Source of the DNA: JBBIQV01 sp964555285
GTDB lineage: Bacteria > Nitrospirota > Nitrospiria > Nitrospirales > Nitrospiraceae
Length of the DNA stretch: 64,000 bases
Assembly: GCA_964555285.1 (NCBI GenBank)
Contig: CAZKRM010000002.1
Coordinates: 1-64,000 of the forward strand
Reading direction: 5' to 3'
How positions within the stretch are numbered: position 1 is the stretch's first letter; the number at the start of each line of letters is the position of its first letter. Shown here piece by piece: positions 8,049-16,132 of this stretch. Below the pieces are notes generated by a model, which saw only the letters and a program-made list of their open reading frames with translations, did no database searches and was not told where the DNA came from. A program made the position numbers and the translations under genes.

Positions 8049-8864
8049 ATGCCGCTGGCCGTCACCCATAGCGCCCTCTCCGATATCGGCCGCAGACGAT
8101 CGCACAATGAAGATCGGTATTGCACCGACGCCACCTTAGGGCTCTTCATCGTCTGCGACGGCATGGGCGGCAGCAAGGCCGGCGAAATTGCCGGCGGCCT
8201 CGCGGTCGAAACCATCCACCGTCATATCAATGAAGCGTCACAGAACCCCGCGTTCCCGTTGATCGGCCAATCCGACCCAACCATGTCACTCTCAGGGAAT
8301 CGCCTCCTCAGCGCGATTCGCGATGCCAATCGTGTCATTCATCGTGAGGGGCGCAGAAATCCGGACTGGGCCGGGATGGGAACCACCGTCGTCGCGGTGC
8401 TGCTCGCAGACCAACTGATGTCGTTCGCCCATGTCGGTGACAGTCGCCTTTACCTGGTCCGCGCCCACGCCATCCAACCCCTGACTGCCGATCATTCGTG
8501 GGTGGCCGAGCAGGTGCGCTGTGGTTTGATGACTGAAGCCGAAGCCGAGCGATCGCCACAGCGGAACATCGTGACTCGCGCCTTGGGAGTGGCGCCGGAC
8601 GTCGACATCGCCATCGGCGAGGCTGAGCTACAAGTAGGCGACCGACTCTTGCTCTGTTCGGATGGCCTTACAAAAGGCGTCGGGACAACGAGGCTCCTCG
8701 ATGTCCTGACACAAACCGATGACTTAACCAATGCAGCTCGGCAACTGGTCGCCCTCGCCAATGATGCGGGCGGAGACGACAATACGACGGTCATCACCGT
8801 AGCTGTCCATGAGGCCATGGAGCAGCCGATGTGGAATCGGCTCCGTCAACGACCGGCCATGTAA
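8049..8864 (+). CDS. PP2C-type Ser/Thr protein phosphatase
   Basis: PrpC/Stp-like metal-dependent phosphatase, 271 residues. The motifs expected in order are present: DIGRRRSHNEDRY near residue 10, IVCDGMGG with the metal-binding Asp, MGTTVVAVLL, AHVGDSRLYL, LLLCSDGLTK and DDNTTVITV near the C-terminus. It directly follows a Ser/Thr kinase gene, the standard pairing in which the phosphatase reverses the kinase. AAGGAG lies six bases before the ATG at 8049. Confidence 0.93.
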   Translation: MPLAVTHSALSDIGRRRSHNEDRYCTDATLGLFIVCDGMGGSKAGEIAGGLAVETIHRHINEASQNPAFPLIGQSDPTMSLSGNRLLSAIRDANRVIHREGRRNPDWAGMGTTVVAVLLADQLMSFAHVGDSRLYLVRAHAIQPLTADHSWVAEQVRCGLMTEAEAERSPQRNIVTRALGVAPDVDIAIGEAELQVGDRLLLCSDGLTKGVGTTRLLDVLTQTDDLTNAARQLVALANDAGGDDNTTVITVAVHEAMEQPMWNRLRQRPAM

Positions 8865-8978
8865 CGACACCTCACACACCGGAATATCCGTCGTAGGCCG
8901 ACGCAGCACGTCGCGTGCTCCCGGTTCGAGCGGCCTGGAATCTGGAAATGATATCGTTGCGTGAGTGAGACTGAACAG

Positions 8979-9602
8979 CTAGTTCCTGAGGGTGAGTGCG
9001 CCTTTGGGCAATGTCGCGTAGCACCCGTCCGACACGTCCTGGGCATGGTCCTGCAAGCACTGCAACATCCGCCCCTCTCCCGGCGGCACCTCGCGACAGA
9101 AGCGTTTGACATCATCCGCACAGGCCACCGCATGACCGGACCGTTCCTTCCACCGTACGAGCTGCTGGCGGATCATCGACTGACAGGGGGACGGAAGATG
9201 CTTGGCCCGCTGCTCCATGCAACGTCGGCGATCCTCGCCCTGCAGACTATCGGGACAAGCCTGCTGCAGTTCGGCCTCACATTTCATCTCTGCAATTTGC
9301 TTTGAGCGAGGATCTGAGGCGACCTCCAGCCCTCCCCCGCCCTGCTCACGTTGAGGTAACTCCGCCCCGTTGACCACGACTCGATGCGAGCCCGGTGCAT
9401 CCGGCGCCGGCACCCCTGGAATGCTCAGGTCCAGCGCGGGCGTCGGAGGAGTGGCGTTCATCGCACGAGACGAGACCCCGGATGCATGGAGTCGATCTTT
9501 GGTGGGCATATTCGCCCAAACCAGTCCCCACACGAGCCCCAGCCCGACAATGGTGACAAAAATGGCGGTCAGACGACTTGATGAGGGCGATGGCTTCGGC
9601 AT
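8979..9602 (-). CDS. Anchored Cys-rich repeat (GLG1-like) protein
   Basis: A 207-residue protein with one N-terminal hydrophobic helix (about 12-30), then a Pro-rich linker and a C-terminal Cys-rich region (about 106-200). The latter contains units such as CADDVKRFC, MLQCLQDH and GCYATLPKG that resemble the eukaryotic Golgi GLG1 Cys-rich repeat, also found in bacterial envelope proteins. The cysteines are spaced as likely disulfide pairs, implying a periplasmic domain. Function is unknown. It is convergent with the phosphatase gene. Confidence 0.65.
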   Translation of the reverse strand: MPKPSPSSSRLTAIFVTIVGLGLVWGLVWANMPTKDRLHASGVSSRAMNATPPTPALDLSIPGVPAPDAPGSHRVVVNGAELPQREQGGGGLEVASDPRSKQIAEMKCEAELQQACPDSLQGEDRRRCMEQRAKHLPSPCQSMIRQQLVRWKERSGHAVACADDVKRFCREVPPGEGRMLQCLQDHAQDVSDGCYATLPKGALTLRN

Positions 9603-9692
9603 GATGTAGGCCTAGGATAGGACAACATCTGAAGAAAAGCACCGAAAGGCGAGATTTTGAACAGCGTGCAAGGCAGAAATATCGTGCGGAAA

Positions 9693-10706
9693 CTAATTCT
9701 CCGATGTCTCGACGATGTGATTCTCGAACCTCGTGCAGCCCTCTGCCAACAAGCGATTGGTCAGCATTTCTCCGGGCCATTCGATCGGCAGGTCTGCAGT
9801 GAACACCCAGACGTCAGGAGACGTCCAGACCGGCCCATGTTCCTCCGGCAGTTCAGGATCAAACAGATCGGTCCACACGGGCATGTAGACACCGTTGCCG
9901 CATTGCGTATGCAGATGCACGACCGTCCTCGACCTTACCAATGGATCCAGATCCCGCCACACCGCCGCTGTTTCATCGGCCAGATGATGGATACGCACCG
10001 CATTTTGCGCGTCGAACATCGCATAGGCTGCGTAGACCGGGACCTCGATGGTATCCGGCGCCAACGCCAGTTCAGGGCACTGCTCGACCAGCCCTTCGAG
10101 AATCGCCCGCCGATGCCGATCTTCCCAGGAATCAGGCAACCCGGGATCGGACGCTCCGATAATTTCGAAGAGCAAGAAAGCGGTATTTTCCACCGGCGGA
10201 TACAGTCGCGCGGCGATCGCTTGCGTCCGCTCCGAGTCTGCCACCGAGGTCAAATGGTCGTGCAGCATCTGGAGATTGAGCGGCTCCAGCGTCGCATCGG
10301 TCAGCAGTCTCGACTCCACCCGCACGACGGTGCCGGCCGACAAGCGCAGATGCCGATGGAGCAACTCCGCCGTGGCAATCGGATCGATTTTGAGTTTGAG
10401 CGGGGCCGTGAGGTTGGCTTGCAGGGGAAGTTCCAAGGCCGCCATCGTGGCGTAGACCGGTTTTTCTTCCGTCGATTCATCCAGCGCCAGGGTACAGCTG
10501 GCTTCCGCCAGCAGATCGAACAACCATTCGGCCATTTCTTCATCGAGCGCCGCCAAGACGGTCAGCAGGTCGGACTCCCGCCCCTGTTCTAAAAAGGCCT
10601 GCAGCGTATCGATCGCCGCGTCGGTGTCGCCGTGATCATGGCGACGCGCGTTGATCAAATGGATGAGGTCGCGGGTGAGCGGATCGGGACGAGACCAAGC
10701 CAACAT
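9693..10706 (-). CDS. Conserved-looking protein of unknown function
   Basis: A 337-residue soluble protein that I do not recognise. It starts MLAWSRPDPLTRDLIHL, is acidic and Leu-rich, and has no membrane segment or signal peptide. The C-terminal part (HLHTQCGNGVYMPVWTDLF) looks like a compact globular domain. GAGGAG stands seven bases before the ATG, which supports the start. The gene lies between the Cys-rich protein and YjbQ on the same strand with gaps of about 90 and 145 bases. A long open frame exists on the opposite strand, but the ribosome site and composition favour this one. Confidence 0.7.
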   Translation of the reverse strand: MLAWSRPDPLTRDLIHLINARRHDHGDTDAAIDTLQAFLEQGRESDLLTVLAALDEEMAEWLFDLLAEASCTLALDESTEEKPVYATMAALELPLQANLTAPLKLKIDPIATAELLHRHLRLSAGTVVRVESRLLTDATLEPLNLQMLHDHLTSVADSERTQAIAARLYPPVENTAFLLFEIIGASDPGLPDSWEDRHRRAILEGLVEQCPELALAPDTIEVPVYAAYAMFDAQNAVRIHHLADETAAVWRDLDPLVRSRTVVHLHTQCGNGVYMPVWTDLFDPELPEEHGPVWTSPDVWVFTADLPIEWPGEMLTNRLLAEGCTRFENHIVETSEN

Positions 10707-10851
10707 CAGACGCTCCTCAGATAACCGAAAAGGAATTCTTGCTCACCGACATCGCACGATCTCCATGGTGCCAAAGAATCTGCGCAGGAGCAAGGGCGAA
10801 GACAGTTCCCGAGGCCTCGCATCCGGCGCCAATGACGGGGTACGGCACCCA

Positions 10852-11265
10852 TCATTCACCGATCACTTTCACCAGCACACGCTTTCTTCGCCGGCCGTCA
10901 AATTCACCGTAGAAGATCCGTTCCCAGGGACCGAAATCAAGCCGCCCATCCGTCACCGCCACCACGACCTCGCGCCCCATGAGTTGGCGTTTCACATGGG
11001 CATCGCCGTTGTCTTCTCCGGTCTCATTATGCCGATACACCGCGTCGTGCGGAGCGAGCCGTTCCAGAACGTCGTCGTAGTCTCGCAGCAGTCCCGGTTC
11101 GTCGTCATTGATATAGACGCTGGCGGTGATATGCATCGCGTTGACCAGCACCAACCCTTCCTTCACCCCGCTCGCGTTGAGGACGGCTTCGACCTGCGGC
11201 GTGATATTGAGATACGCGCGGCGCGTCTTGGTCTCGAACCAGAGTTCCTCTCGATACGACTTCAT
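10852..11265 (-). CDS. yjbQ: YjbQ family protein
   Basis: UPF0047/YjbQ protein of 137 residues, the family's normal size. Typical segments are present: NAMHITASVYINDDEPGL near residues 42-60, RHNETGEDNGDAHVKRQLMG with conserved His and Asn, and GPWERIFYGEFDG near the end. Members have been described as having weak thiamine phosphate synthase activity, but the physiological role is unclear. It is divergent from nrdJ, with a 125-base gap. Confidence 0.93.
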   Translation of the reverse strand: MKSYREELWFETKTRRAYLNITPQVEAVLNASGVKEGLVLVNAMHITASVYINDDEPGLLRDYDDVLERLAPHDAVYRHNETGEDNGDAHVKRQLMGREVVVAVTDGRLDFGPWERIFYGEFDGRRRKRVLVKVIGE

Positions 11266-11354
11266 CAGCCCAACCTATTCGTGTGTGTTTCGATGGGCAT
11301 TCTGCCGAACGGTCCGTCCGAGATTCAAGTGGCAGGCGAGAATCAACGACTCGA

Positions 11355-11383
11355 TTCGCCCCGCACCCGAAACAGATTATAAT
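11355..11383 (+). promoter_or_regulatory. Promoter of nrdJ, possibly leaderless
   Basis: A perfect TATAAT (11378-11383) stands seven bases before the nrdJ ATG at 11391, with a poor -35 (TTCGCC, 11355-11360) at 17 bases. No Shine-Dalgarno sequence lies between. Transcription from this -10 would start at or next to the A of the ATG. Confidence 0.5.
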
Positions 11384-11390
11384 AACAATT

Positions 11391-13142
11391 ATGACCGTGA
11401 GGCCACCACGCGCGTTACCGCAACCACTCTCCGCCAACGCCGGCACCGTCTTGGCCCAGCGATACCTCGCGAGAAACTCCAAAGGCACCGTGGCAGAAAC
11501 ACCGGCGCAGCTCTTTTGGCGTGTCGCCCAAGACATCACCCAGGCCGAACGCGCCTACCCGCCCCCAACCAGACAGCCGCATCTCACTCGGCGGTTCTTT
11601 GACCTGATGGCTCGCTTGGACTTCCTGCCGAATTCTCCGACCCTGATGAACGCAGGGCGGCCACTGCAGCAACTGTCGGCCTGCTTCGTCCTTCCGATTG
11701 AGGATGCCCTTGCGTCGATTTTCGATGCGGTGAAGTATCAGGCTCTGATCCACCAATCGGGAGGCGGCACAGGCTTTTCCTTCAGCCGGCTTCGCCCCCG
11801 GGCGGATCGCGTCGCCACAACCAATGGAGTCGCCTCCGGACCGGTCTCGTTCATGCGGGTTTTCAATCTCTCGACCGACGTCATTAAGCAGGGCGGCACC
11901 CGGCGCGGTGCGAATATGGGTATTCTGCGGGTCGATCACCCGGATATTCTTGAATTCATTACCCTCAAGCAGAACCCGTCTGAGATGACCAATTTCAACC
12001 TGTCGGTCGGCATCACCGACCGGTTCATGCAAGCCTTGAATCGCCAGCAGGCTATTCCGCTGATCAATCCTCGCACAGGCAAAACCGTCCGCCGCGTAGC
12101 GGCGCAAGCCATTTTCGATCAACTGGTCCAGGCGGCCTGGCAATCCGGAGAGCCCGGTATCCTCTTCTTGGATACGATCAATCGAGCGAATCCCACCCCT
12201 CACTTGGGGGCGATCGACGCCACCAATCCCTGCGGAGAGCAGCCCCTCCTCCCCTACGAATCCTGCACGCTCGGCTCCGTCAATGTCGCCAACTTCGTGT
12301 CGGTCCACTCAGGGAAACCGGTGATCGATTACGATCGATTGCATGGCATCATCCCGACTGCCGTACGATTTCTCGACAACGTGCTCGATCGCTCTCATTT
12401 CCCTCTGCAGGCCATCAAGGACCACACGGCACTTACCAGAAAAATCGGCCTCGGCATCATGGGCTTTGCCGATCTCCTGATCCACCTCGGCATTCCGTAC
12501 AACTCCGACGAGGCCTTGGCTGTCGCAGACGAACTCATGGGTTTCCTCCAAACAGAGGCCCACGAGGCCTCGACTCAGCTGGCGCGCGAGCGTGGAGTGT
12601 TCCCCGCCTATCGCGGCAGCCGGCTGCAATCACGCGGAAAGCGTTGGCGTAATGCCACCGTCACGACCATCGCTCCCACCGGCACGATCAGCATCATCGC
12701 AGATTGCTCTGCCGGAATCGAACCGCTCTATGGCATTCACCTGGTGCGGACCGTGATGGGCGGCATGGCACTCTCCAGCCTTCATCCGGCCTTCGTTCAG
12801 CACGCCGAAACGCACGGCCTGGCGCTCCCGTCGCTCCAACGTGAGTTAGAGCAGAGCGCCTCAATCCAGCACCTCACCCAGCTGCCGGCCTCGCTACGAC
12901 AACTGTTTATCACCGCCCACGACGTGTCGCCGTCACATCACGTGCGAATGCAAGCGACCTTCCAGCGCCATAGTGACAGCGGCGTGTCGAAGACGATCAA
13001 TCTGCCCCCCACGGCGACGCCTCAAGACGTCGCGGGAGCATTCCAACTCGCATATCACCTCGGCTGCAAAGGACTCACCGTATTTCGCTCCGGGAGTCGA
13101 GGCGATCAGGTACTCTCTTGCTCCCAGCAACAATCCTGTTGA
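11391..13142 (+). CDS. nrdJ: Adenosylcobalamin-dependent ribonucleotide reductase (class II)
   Basis: Class II reductase making deoxynucleotides with coenzyme B12, independent of oxygen. From ATG 11391 it has 583 residues, the short monomeric-type length. Catalytic residues are visible: Cys98 in SACFVLP, the NPCGEQ motif with N279, C281 and E283, and Cys292 in SCTLGSVN. Also present are LIHQSGGGTGFSF for nucleotide binding and APTGTISIIADCS. The C-terminus ends SCSQQQSC, whose two Cys could re-reduce the active site. An in-frame upstream start at 11283 would add 36 unlike residues and I reject it. A remnant cobalamin-binding protein gene occurs 1.7 kb downstream. Confidence 0.94.
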   Translation: MTVRPPRALPQPLSANAGTVLAQRYLARNSKGTVAETPAQLFWRVAQDITQAERAYPPPTRQPHLTRRFFDLMARLDFLPNSPTLMNAGRPLQQLSACFVLPIEDALASIFDAVKYQALIHQSGGGTGFSFSRLRPRADRVATTNGVASGPVSFMRVFNLSTDVIKQGGTRRGANMGILRVDHPDILEFITLKQNPSEMTNFNLSVGITDRFMQALNRQQAIPLINPRTGKTVRRVAAQAIFDQLVQAAWQSGEPGILFLDTINRANPTPHLGAIDATNPCGEQPLLPYESCTLGSVNVANFVSVHSGKPVIDYDRLHGIIPTAVRFLDNVLDRSHFPLQAIKDHTALTRKIGLGIMGFADLLIHLGIPYNSDEALAVADELMGFLQTEAHEASTQLARERGVFPAYRGSRLQSRGKRWRNATVTTIAPTGTISIIADCSAGIEPLYGIHLVRTVMGGMALSSLHPAFVQHAETHGLALPSLQRELEQSASIQHLTQLPASLRQLFITAHDVSPSHHVRMQATFQRHSDSGVSKTINLPPTATPQDVAGAFQLAYHLGCKGLTVFRSGSRGDQVLSCSQQQSC

Positions 13143-13195
13143 CGCCGCGACTCCGATCCAAAAGCTCCGTCCCCCTGTAGAATCTCCCCACAAAA

Positions 13196-13224
13196 TTGAC
13201 TCCATCGAACCTTGGTGATAAGTA
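13196..13224 (+). promoter_or_regulatory. Sigma-70-like promoter for the SH3-like protein
   Basis: TTGACT (13196-13201), 17-base spacer, TAAGTA (13219-13224). The downstream ATG at 13275 has AGGGAGG at the right distance. Confidence 0.45.
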
Positions 13225-13274
13225 CTTTCACAGACTATGATCGTTTGCCGATGATCGCTACAGGGAGGTGTCCG

Positions 13275-14048
13275 ATGTTTGCAGTTGCTGGAGGTCCGTC
13301 GTTCGCAGGCAATACTCTCTCCAATGTGTTCTTTGCCCGCCAACCGGAACCGGATTTAGAATTCACTGAAGAAGAATTGGAACAGACAACGAACACCCGT
13401 TCGTCCTCTCCCATGAAATCGCCCAAGAAATCAGGAGGACGCCCCGTCCTCTGGATCCTGCTCTTAGCCCTCATCGGTGGTGGCGCCTATGTGGCTATGG
13501 AACCGGAAATGGTGCTGGACTGGGTGAATCAGTTACTGGGCGAGGCCCCGGCACCACAACCACCACCACAAATGGCCACGAGGCCGGCGCCGATCGCACA
13601 GCCGGCGCCCGCATCGCCTGATGCGCCAGCCCCGATTCCGGCTGCCCCACAGGCAAACGCTCCGATGACCACGACTCCGCCGCCGACATCGCCAACGGCC
13701 TCGGCCCCGGCGCCCGTCGGAGCACCGGTCGCACCCAGCACAACACCGGCTCCGCCTGTGATGCCGGCGAGTCCGGCAATGACGACTCCGCCCGCACCCG
13801 CGTCACTGTCTCCGATGTTCGGAGAAGGTCAACGCGTCACAGTGGCGGCCGACCCTGCGCTCGCCGGCGGCATGATCGCGTTATCTCAAGATCCTGCCGG
13901 TACGAAGCCGGGTCCGGCTGTTCGTCCAGGAACCGGACTGACCATTCTTGACGGTGATCTCCAACAGAACGGATGGGTCTACTCTGTCCGTAGCGACGAC
14001 GGCGTCAAGGGATGGGTCCCCGAGAAGCGTCTTCGTTTGAAACCGTAA
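13275..14048 (+). CDS. Membrane-anchored protein with Pro/Ala-rich linker and SH3-like domain
   Basis: A 257-residue protein. An acidic cytoplasmic N-terminus (EPDLEFTEEELEQ) is followed by one transmembrane helix (about 57-75), a low-complexity Pro/Ala/Thr linker (about 93-185), and a C-terminal SH3-like domain (about 187-257: GEGQRVTVAADPAL...NGWVYSVRSDDGVKGWV). Such domains often bind cell wall or act as spacers in the periplasm. AGGGAGGTG eight bases before the ATG decides the start at 13275 rather than an earlier GTG. A strong hairpin follows the gene. Specific function unknown. Confidence 0.8.
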   Translation: MFAVAGGPSFAGNTLSNVFFARQPEPDLEFTEEELEQTTNTRSSSPMKSPKKSGGRPVLWILLLALIGGGAYVAMEPEMVLDWVNQLLGEAPAPQPPPQMATRPAPIAQPAPASPDAPAPIPAAPQANAPMTTTPPPTSPTASAPAPVGAPVAPSTTPAPPVMPASPAMTTPPAPASLSPMFGEGQRVTVAADPALAGGMIALSQDPAGTKPGPAVRPGTGLTILDGDLQQNGWVYSVRSDDGVKGWVPEKRLRLKP

Positions 14049-14077
14049 TCTCCCGACTCACGTTCTTCGGGTTCATC

Positions 14078-14113
14078 AGAGGGCGGCGATACAATCCTGT
14101 ATCGCCGCCCTCT
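14078..14113 (+). terminator. Strong hairpin, probable terminator
   Basis: Perfect 16-base-pair stem (14078-14093 with 14098-14113) with a four-base loop, 30 bases after the SH3-like gene. No T-run follows. TATAAT (14118-14123) lies immediately after and may serve as the -10 of the next gene. Confidence 0.65.
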
Positions 14114-14170
14114 GTGCTATAATGCGCCCCGCCGTTTCTCCTACACATTCAACCGGGATTGAAACTCGAT

Positions 14171-14869
14171 ATGCAGACGCTGCGCGCCATCCTGTTCGAT
14201 TTCGACGGTGTCATCGCGAATACAGAGCCGCTTCACTTTGCCGGACTCCGCCGCACCCTGGCCGACATCGACATTACCCTCACGGAATCGGATTACTACG
14301 CCAACTATTTGGGCTTCGACGATCGCGGCTGCTTCCTTGCGGCACTGCAGGCCAATGAACGACCGATCACCCCCGCAATCCTCCACGACCTGATGACGAA
14401 AAAAGCTATCGCCTATCTCGCTTCGGTTCGTGATCATCTCGTCATTTTCCCCGGTGTGCGGGAGTTCGTTGAACAGGCCGCCGCCAGGTATCCCTTGGCG
14501 ATCGCCTCCGGCGCCCTCCGTCCGGAAATCGAACTCATTCTCGAACGAGCCGGCCTCAGGAAGGCGTTCCTCCATATCACCAGCGCGGAAGATGTCAGCC
14601 GCGGCAAGCCGGATCCGCAACCCTTTCAATATGCGTTCGCAGGTTTGACTCACCTACGCCCGGATCTCGGATTGGATGCCGCGTCGTGCCTGGTCATCGA
14701 AGATTCACTGCCCGGCATACGATCGGCAAAATCCGCCGGCATGAAAGTGCTGGCTGTCGCCAATACCCACACCACGCAAGATCTGCATGAAGCCCATGCC
14801 GTCATTCACAGCCTGGCCGAGACCAGCCTGGACGATCTGCGAACCCGCCTATGGCCGATCGCACAATGA
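14171..14869 (+). CDS. HAD-superfamily phosphatase (beta-phosphoglucomutase-like)
   Basis: Haloacid dehalogenase hydrolase of 232 residues. Motif I is LFDFDGVIANTE with nucleophile Asp10 and Asp12; a helical cap domain follows (about 17-85); motif II is IASGALRP; Lys is in GKPDPQPF; motif IV is CLVIEDSLPGI. The pattern is that of the PGMB/CbbY/phosphoglycolate phosphatase branch, so the substrate is a small phosphoester not defined by sequence. The ATG at 14171 is used; an in-frame TTG four codons earlier lacks support. Confidence 0.88.
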   Translation: MQTLRAILFDFDGVIANTEPLHFAGLRRTLADIDITLTESDYYANYLGFDDRGCFLAALQANERPITPAILHDLMTKKAIAYLASVRDHLVIFPGVREFVEQAAARYPLAIASGALRPEIELILERAGLRKAFLHITSAEDVSRGKPDPQPFQYAFAGLTHLRPDLGLDAASCLVIEDSLPGIRSAKSAGMKVLAVANTHTTQDLHEAHAVIHSLAETSLDDLRTRLWPIAQ

Positions 14870-14882
14870 GGATCAGACCGTA

Positions 14883-15275
14883 ATGCGTATCTGCTCGCTG
14901 GTCCCCGGCGCCACAGAAGTCGTCGCTGCGCTCGATCTCACAGACCGGTTGGCGGCCGTGAGCCACGAGTGCGATTATCCGGAATCCATCCGCCACGTTC
15001 CGTCGGTCGTTGAATCGGTGAACGAACGTTGGATGAACTCAACCGCCTTCAACACACGAATCCACCATGGTCCGCGCAGGTCCACGCAGCTCGCTCGCCA
15101 GCCCGCGACCTATATCCTCGATGCCGATGCCTACTTCAGCCGTCCTGGCCCACGACGTGTTGATGGCATCGAGTTGCTCGCCATAATCTTTCACCCGATG
15201 CCCTCGCATCACCTGAACCCCACACAGGCCGTCCGCCTGACAACCTCTTTACTCTCCGCGGAGTCTCGCGCATGA
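14883..15275 (+). pseudogene. Cobalamin-binding protein (BtuF-like), internally deleted
   Basis: The 130-residue frame starts MRICSLVPGATEVVAALDL and continues with AVSHECDYPESIRHVP, which is the N-terminus of BtuF-like cobalamin/iron-siderophore binding proteins. After VVESVNERW the sequence loses resemblance and then resumes with ILDADAYFSRPGPRRVDGI and LAIIFHP, the family's C-terminal segment. About 140-160 central residues are missing without breaking the frame. It may still be translated, since it is overlapped by the next start (ATGA), but the ligand site between the two lobes cannot be intact. Confidence 0.65.
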
Positions 15276-16132
15276 CTGTCGATGACGCTCAGGCCTATTG
15301 CACGGCACTCACGAAAGCAAGCGGCAGCAATTTCTATTACTCGTTTTTGTTTCTTCCCAAGGCACGCCGCAGCGCCATGTATACGGTGTATGCGTTCTGC
15401 AAAGCCGTCGATAGCGCCGTGGATGAGCCGCCCGCCGGGAGTCAGCCCCAGGAAGAACTCGCCCGATGGCGCACGGAATTGGAGGCCGCCTATCACGGGA
15501 CGCCGACATGGCCGGTCACGATCAGCCTCGCGCACCATGTGAAAGCGCTGTCGATTCCCAAGGTCTATTTTGAGGAGTTGATCAAGGGCGTGGAGATGGA
15601 TCTGCACAACAACCGCTACGTCACCTTCAACGAGCTGTCGTCTTATTGCTACCGCGTCGCGTCCGTCGTGGGCCTCATCTGCCTGCACATCTTCGGCGCG
15701 ACCTCCGCCCGGGCACAGGACTACGCCGTGGATCTCGGCATGGCCTTCCAACTCACCAACATTCTGCGGGACGTAGGCACCGATGCGGCTCAAAATCGCA
15801 TCTACCTCCCCCTGGAGGATCTGAAAGCCTGCAAATATTCTGAAAAGGCCCTGCGGCAACAGACCTATTCACCGGAGTTCCAGAAGTTGATGCAGTATGA
15901 AGCCGCACGCGCCCTGCAGTACTACGACAAAGCCCGGGCCGCCCTGACGGCCCTCCCGCCTCACGAGCGCCGCGCGCTGACGGTGGCGGAGATCATGCGC
16001 GGGGTGTACTCGAAAATTTTGAAGAAAATCGAAGACTCCGAGTACCAGGTATTTGGTCCGCGCATCCGTCTGACCACCAGTCATCGCCTGGCGATTGCCG
16101 CAGGAATCTGGCTTCGCTCCCGATTCTCGTGA
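15272..16132 (+). CDS. hpnD: Presqualene diphosphate synthase
   Basis: HpnD-type squalene/phytoene synthase of 286 residues. It condenses two farnesyl diphosphates to presqualene diphosphate for hopanoid synthesis. Visible motifs: FYYSFLFLPKARRSAMYTVY near the start, the first Asp-rich motif DSAVDE, YCYRVASVVGLI with its conserved Tyr, and the second motif FQLTNILRDVGTDA followed by NRIYLP. The start overlaps the previous stop and the gene is followed by the HpnE-like gene with a GTGA overlap, so HpnD and HpnE are translationally coupled. Confidence 0.93.
   Translation: MTVDDAQAYCTALTKASGSNFYYSFLFLPKARRSAMYTVYAFCKAVDSAVDEPPAGSQPQEELARWRTELEAAYHGTPTWPVTISLAHHVKALSIPKVYFEELIKGVEMDLHNNRYVTFNELSSYCYRVASVVGLICLHIFGATSARAQDYAVDLGMAFQLTNILRDVGTDAAQNRIYLPLEDLKACKYSEKALRQQTYSPEFQKLMQYEAARALQYYDKARAALTALPPHERRALTVAEIMRGVYSKILKKIEDSEYQVFGPRIRLTTSHRLAIAAGIWLRSRFS

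Noticed and set aside
9657..10592. Plus-strand open frame of 311 codons
   Set aside because: Antisense to the 337-residue unknown gene, which has a good ribosome site; the plus product is Arg/His/Gln-rich and random-like.
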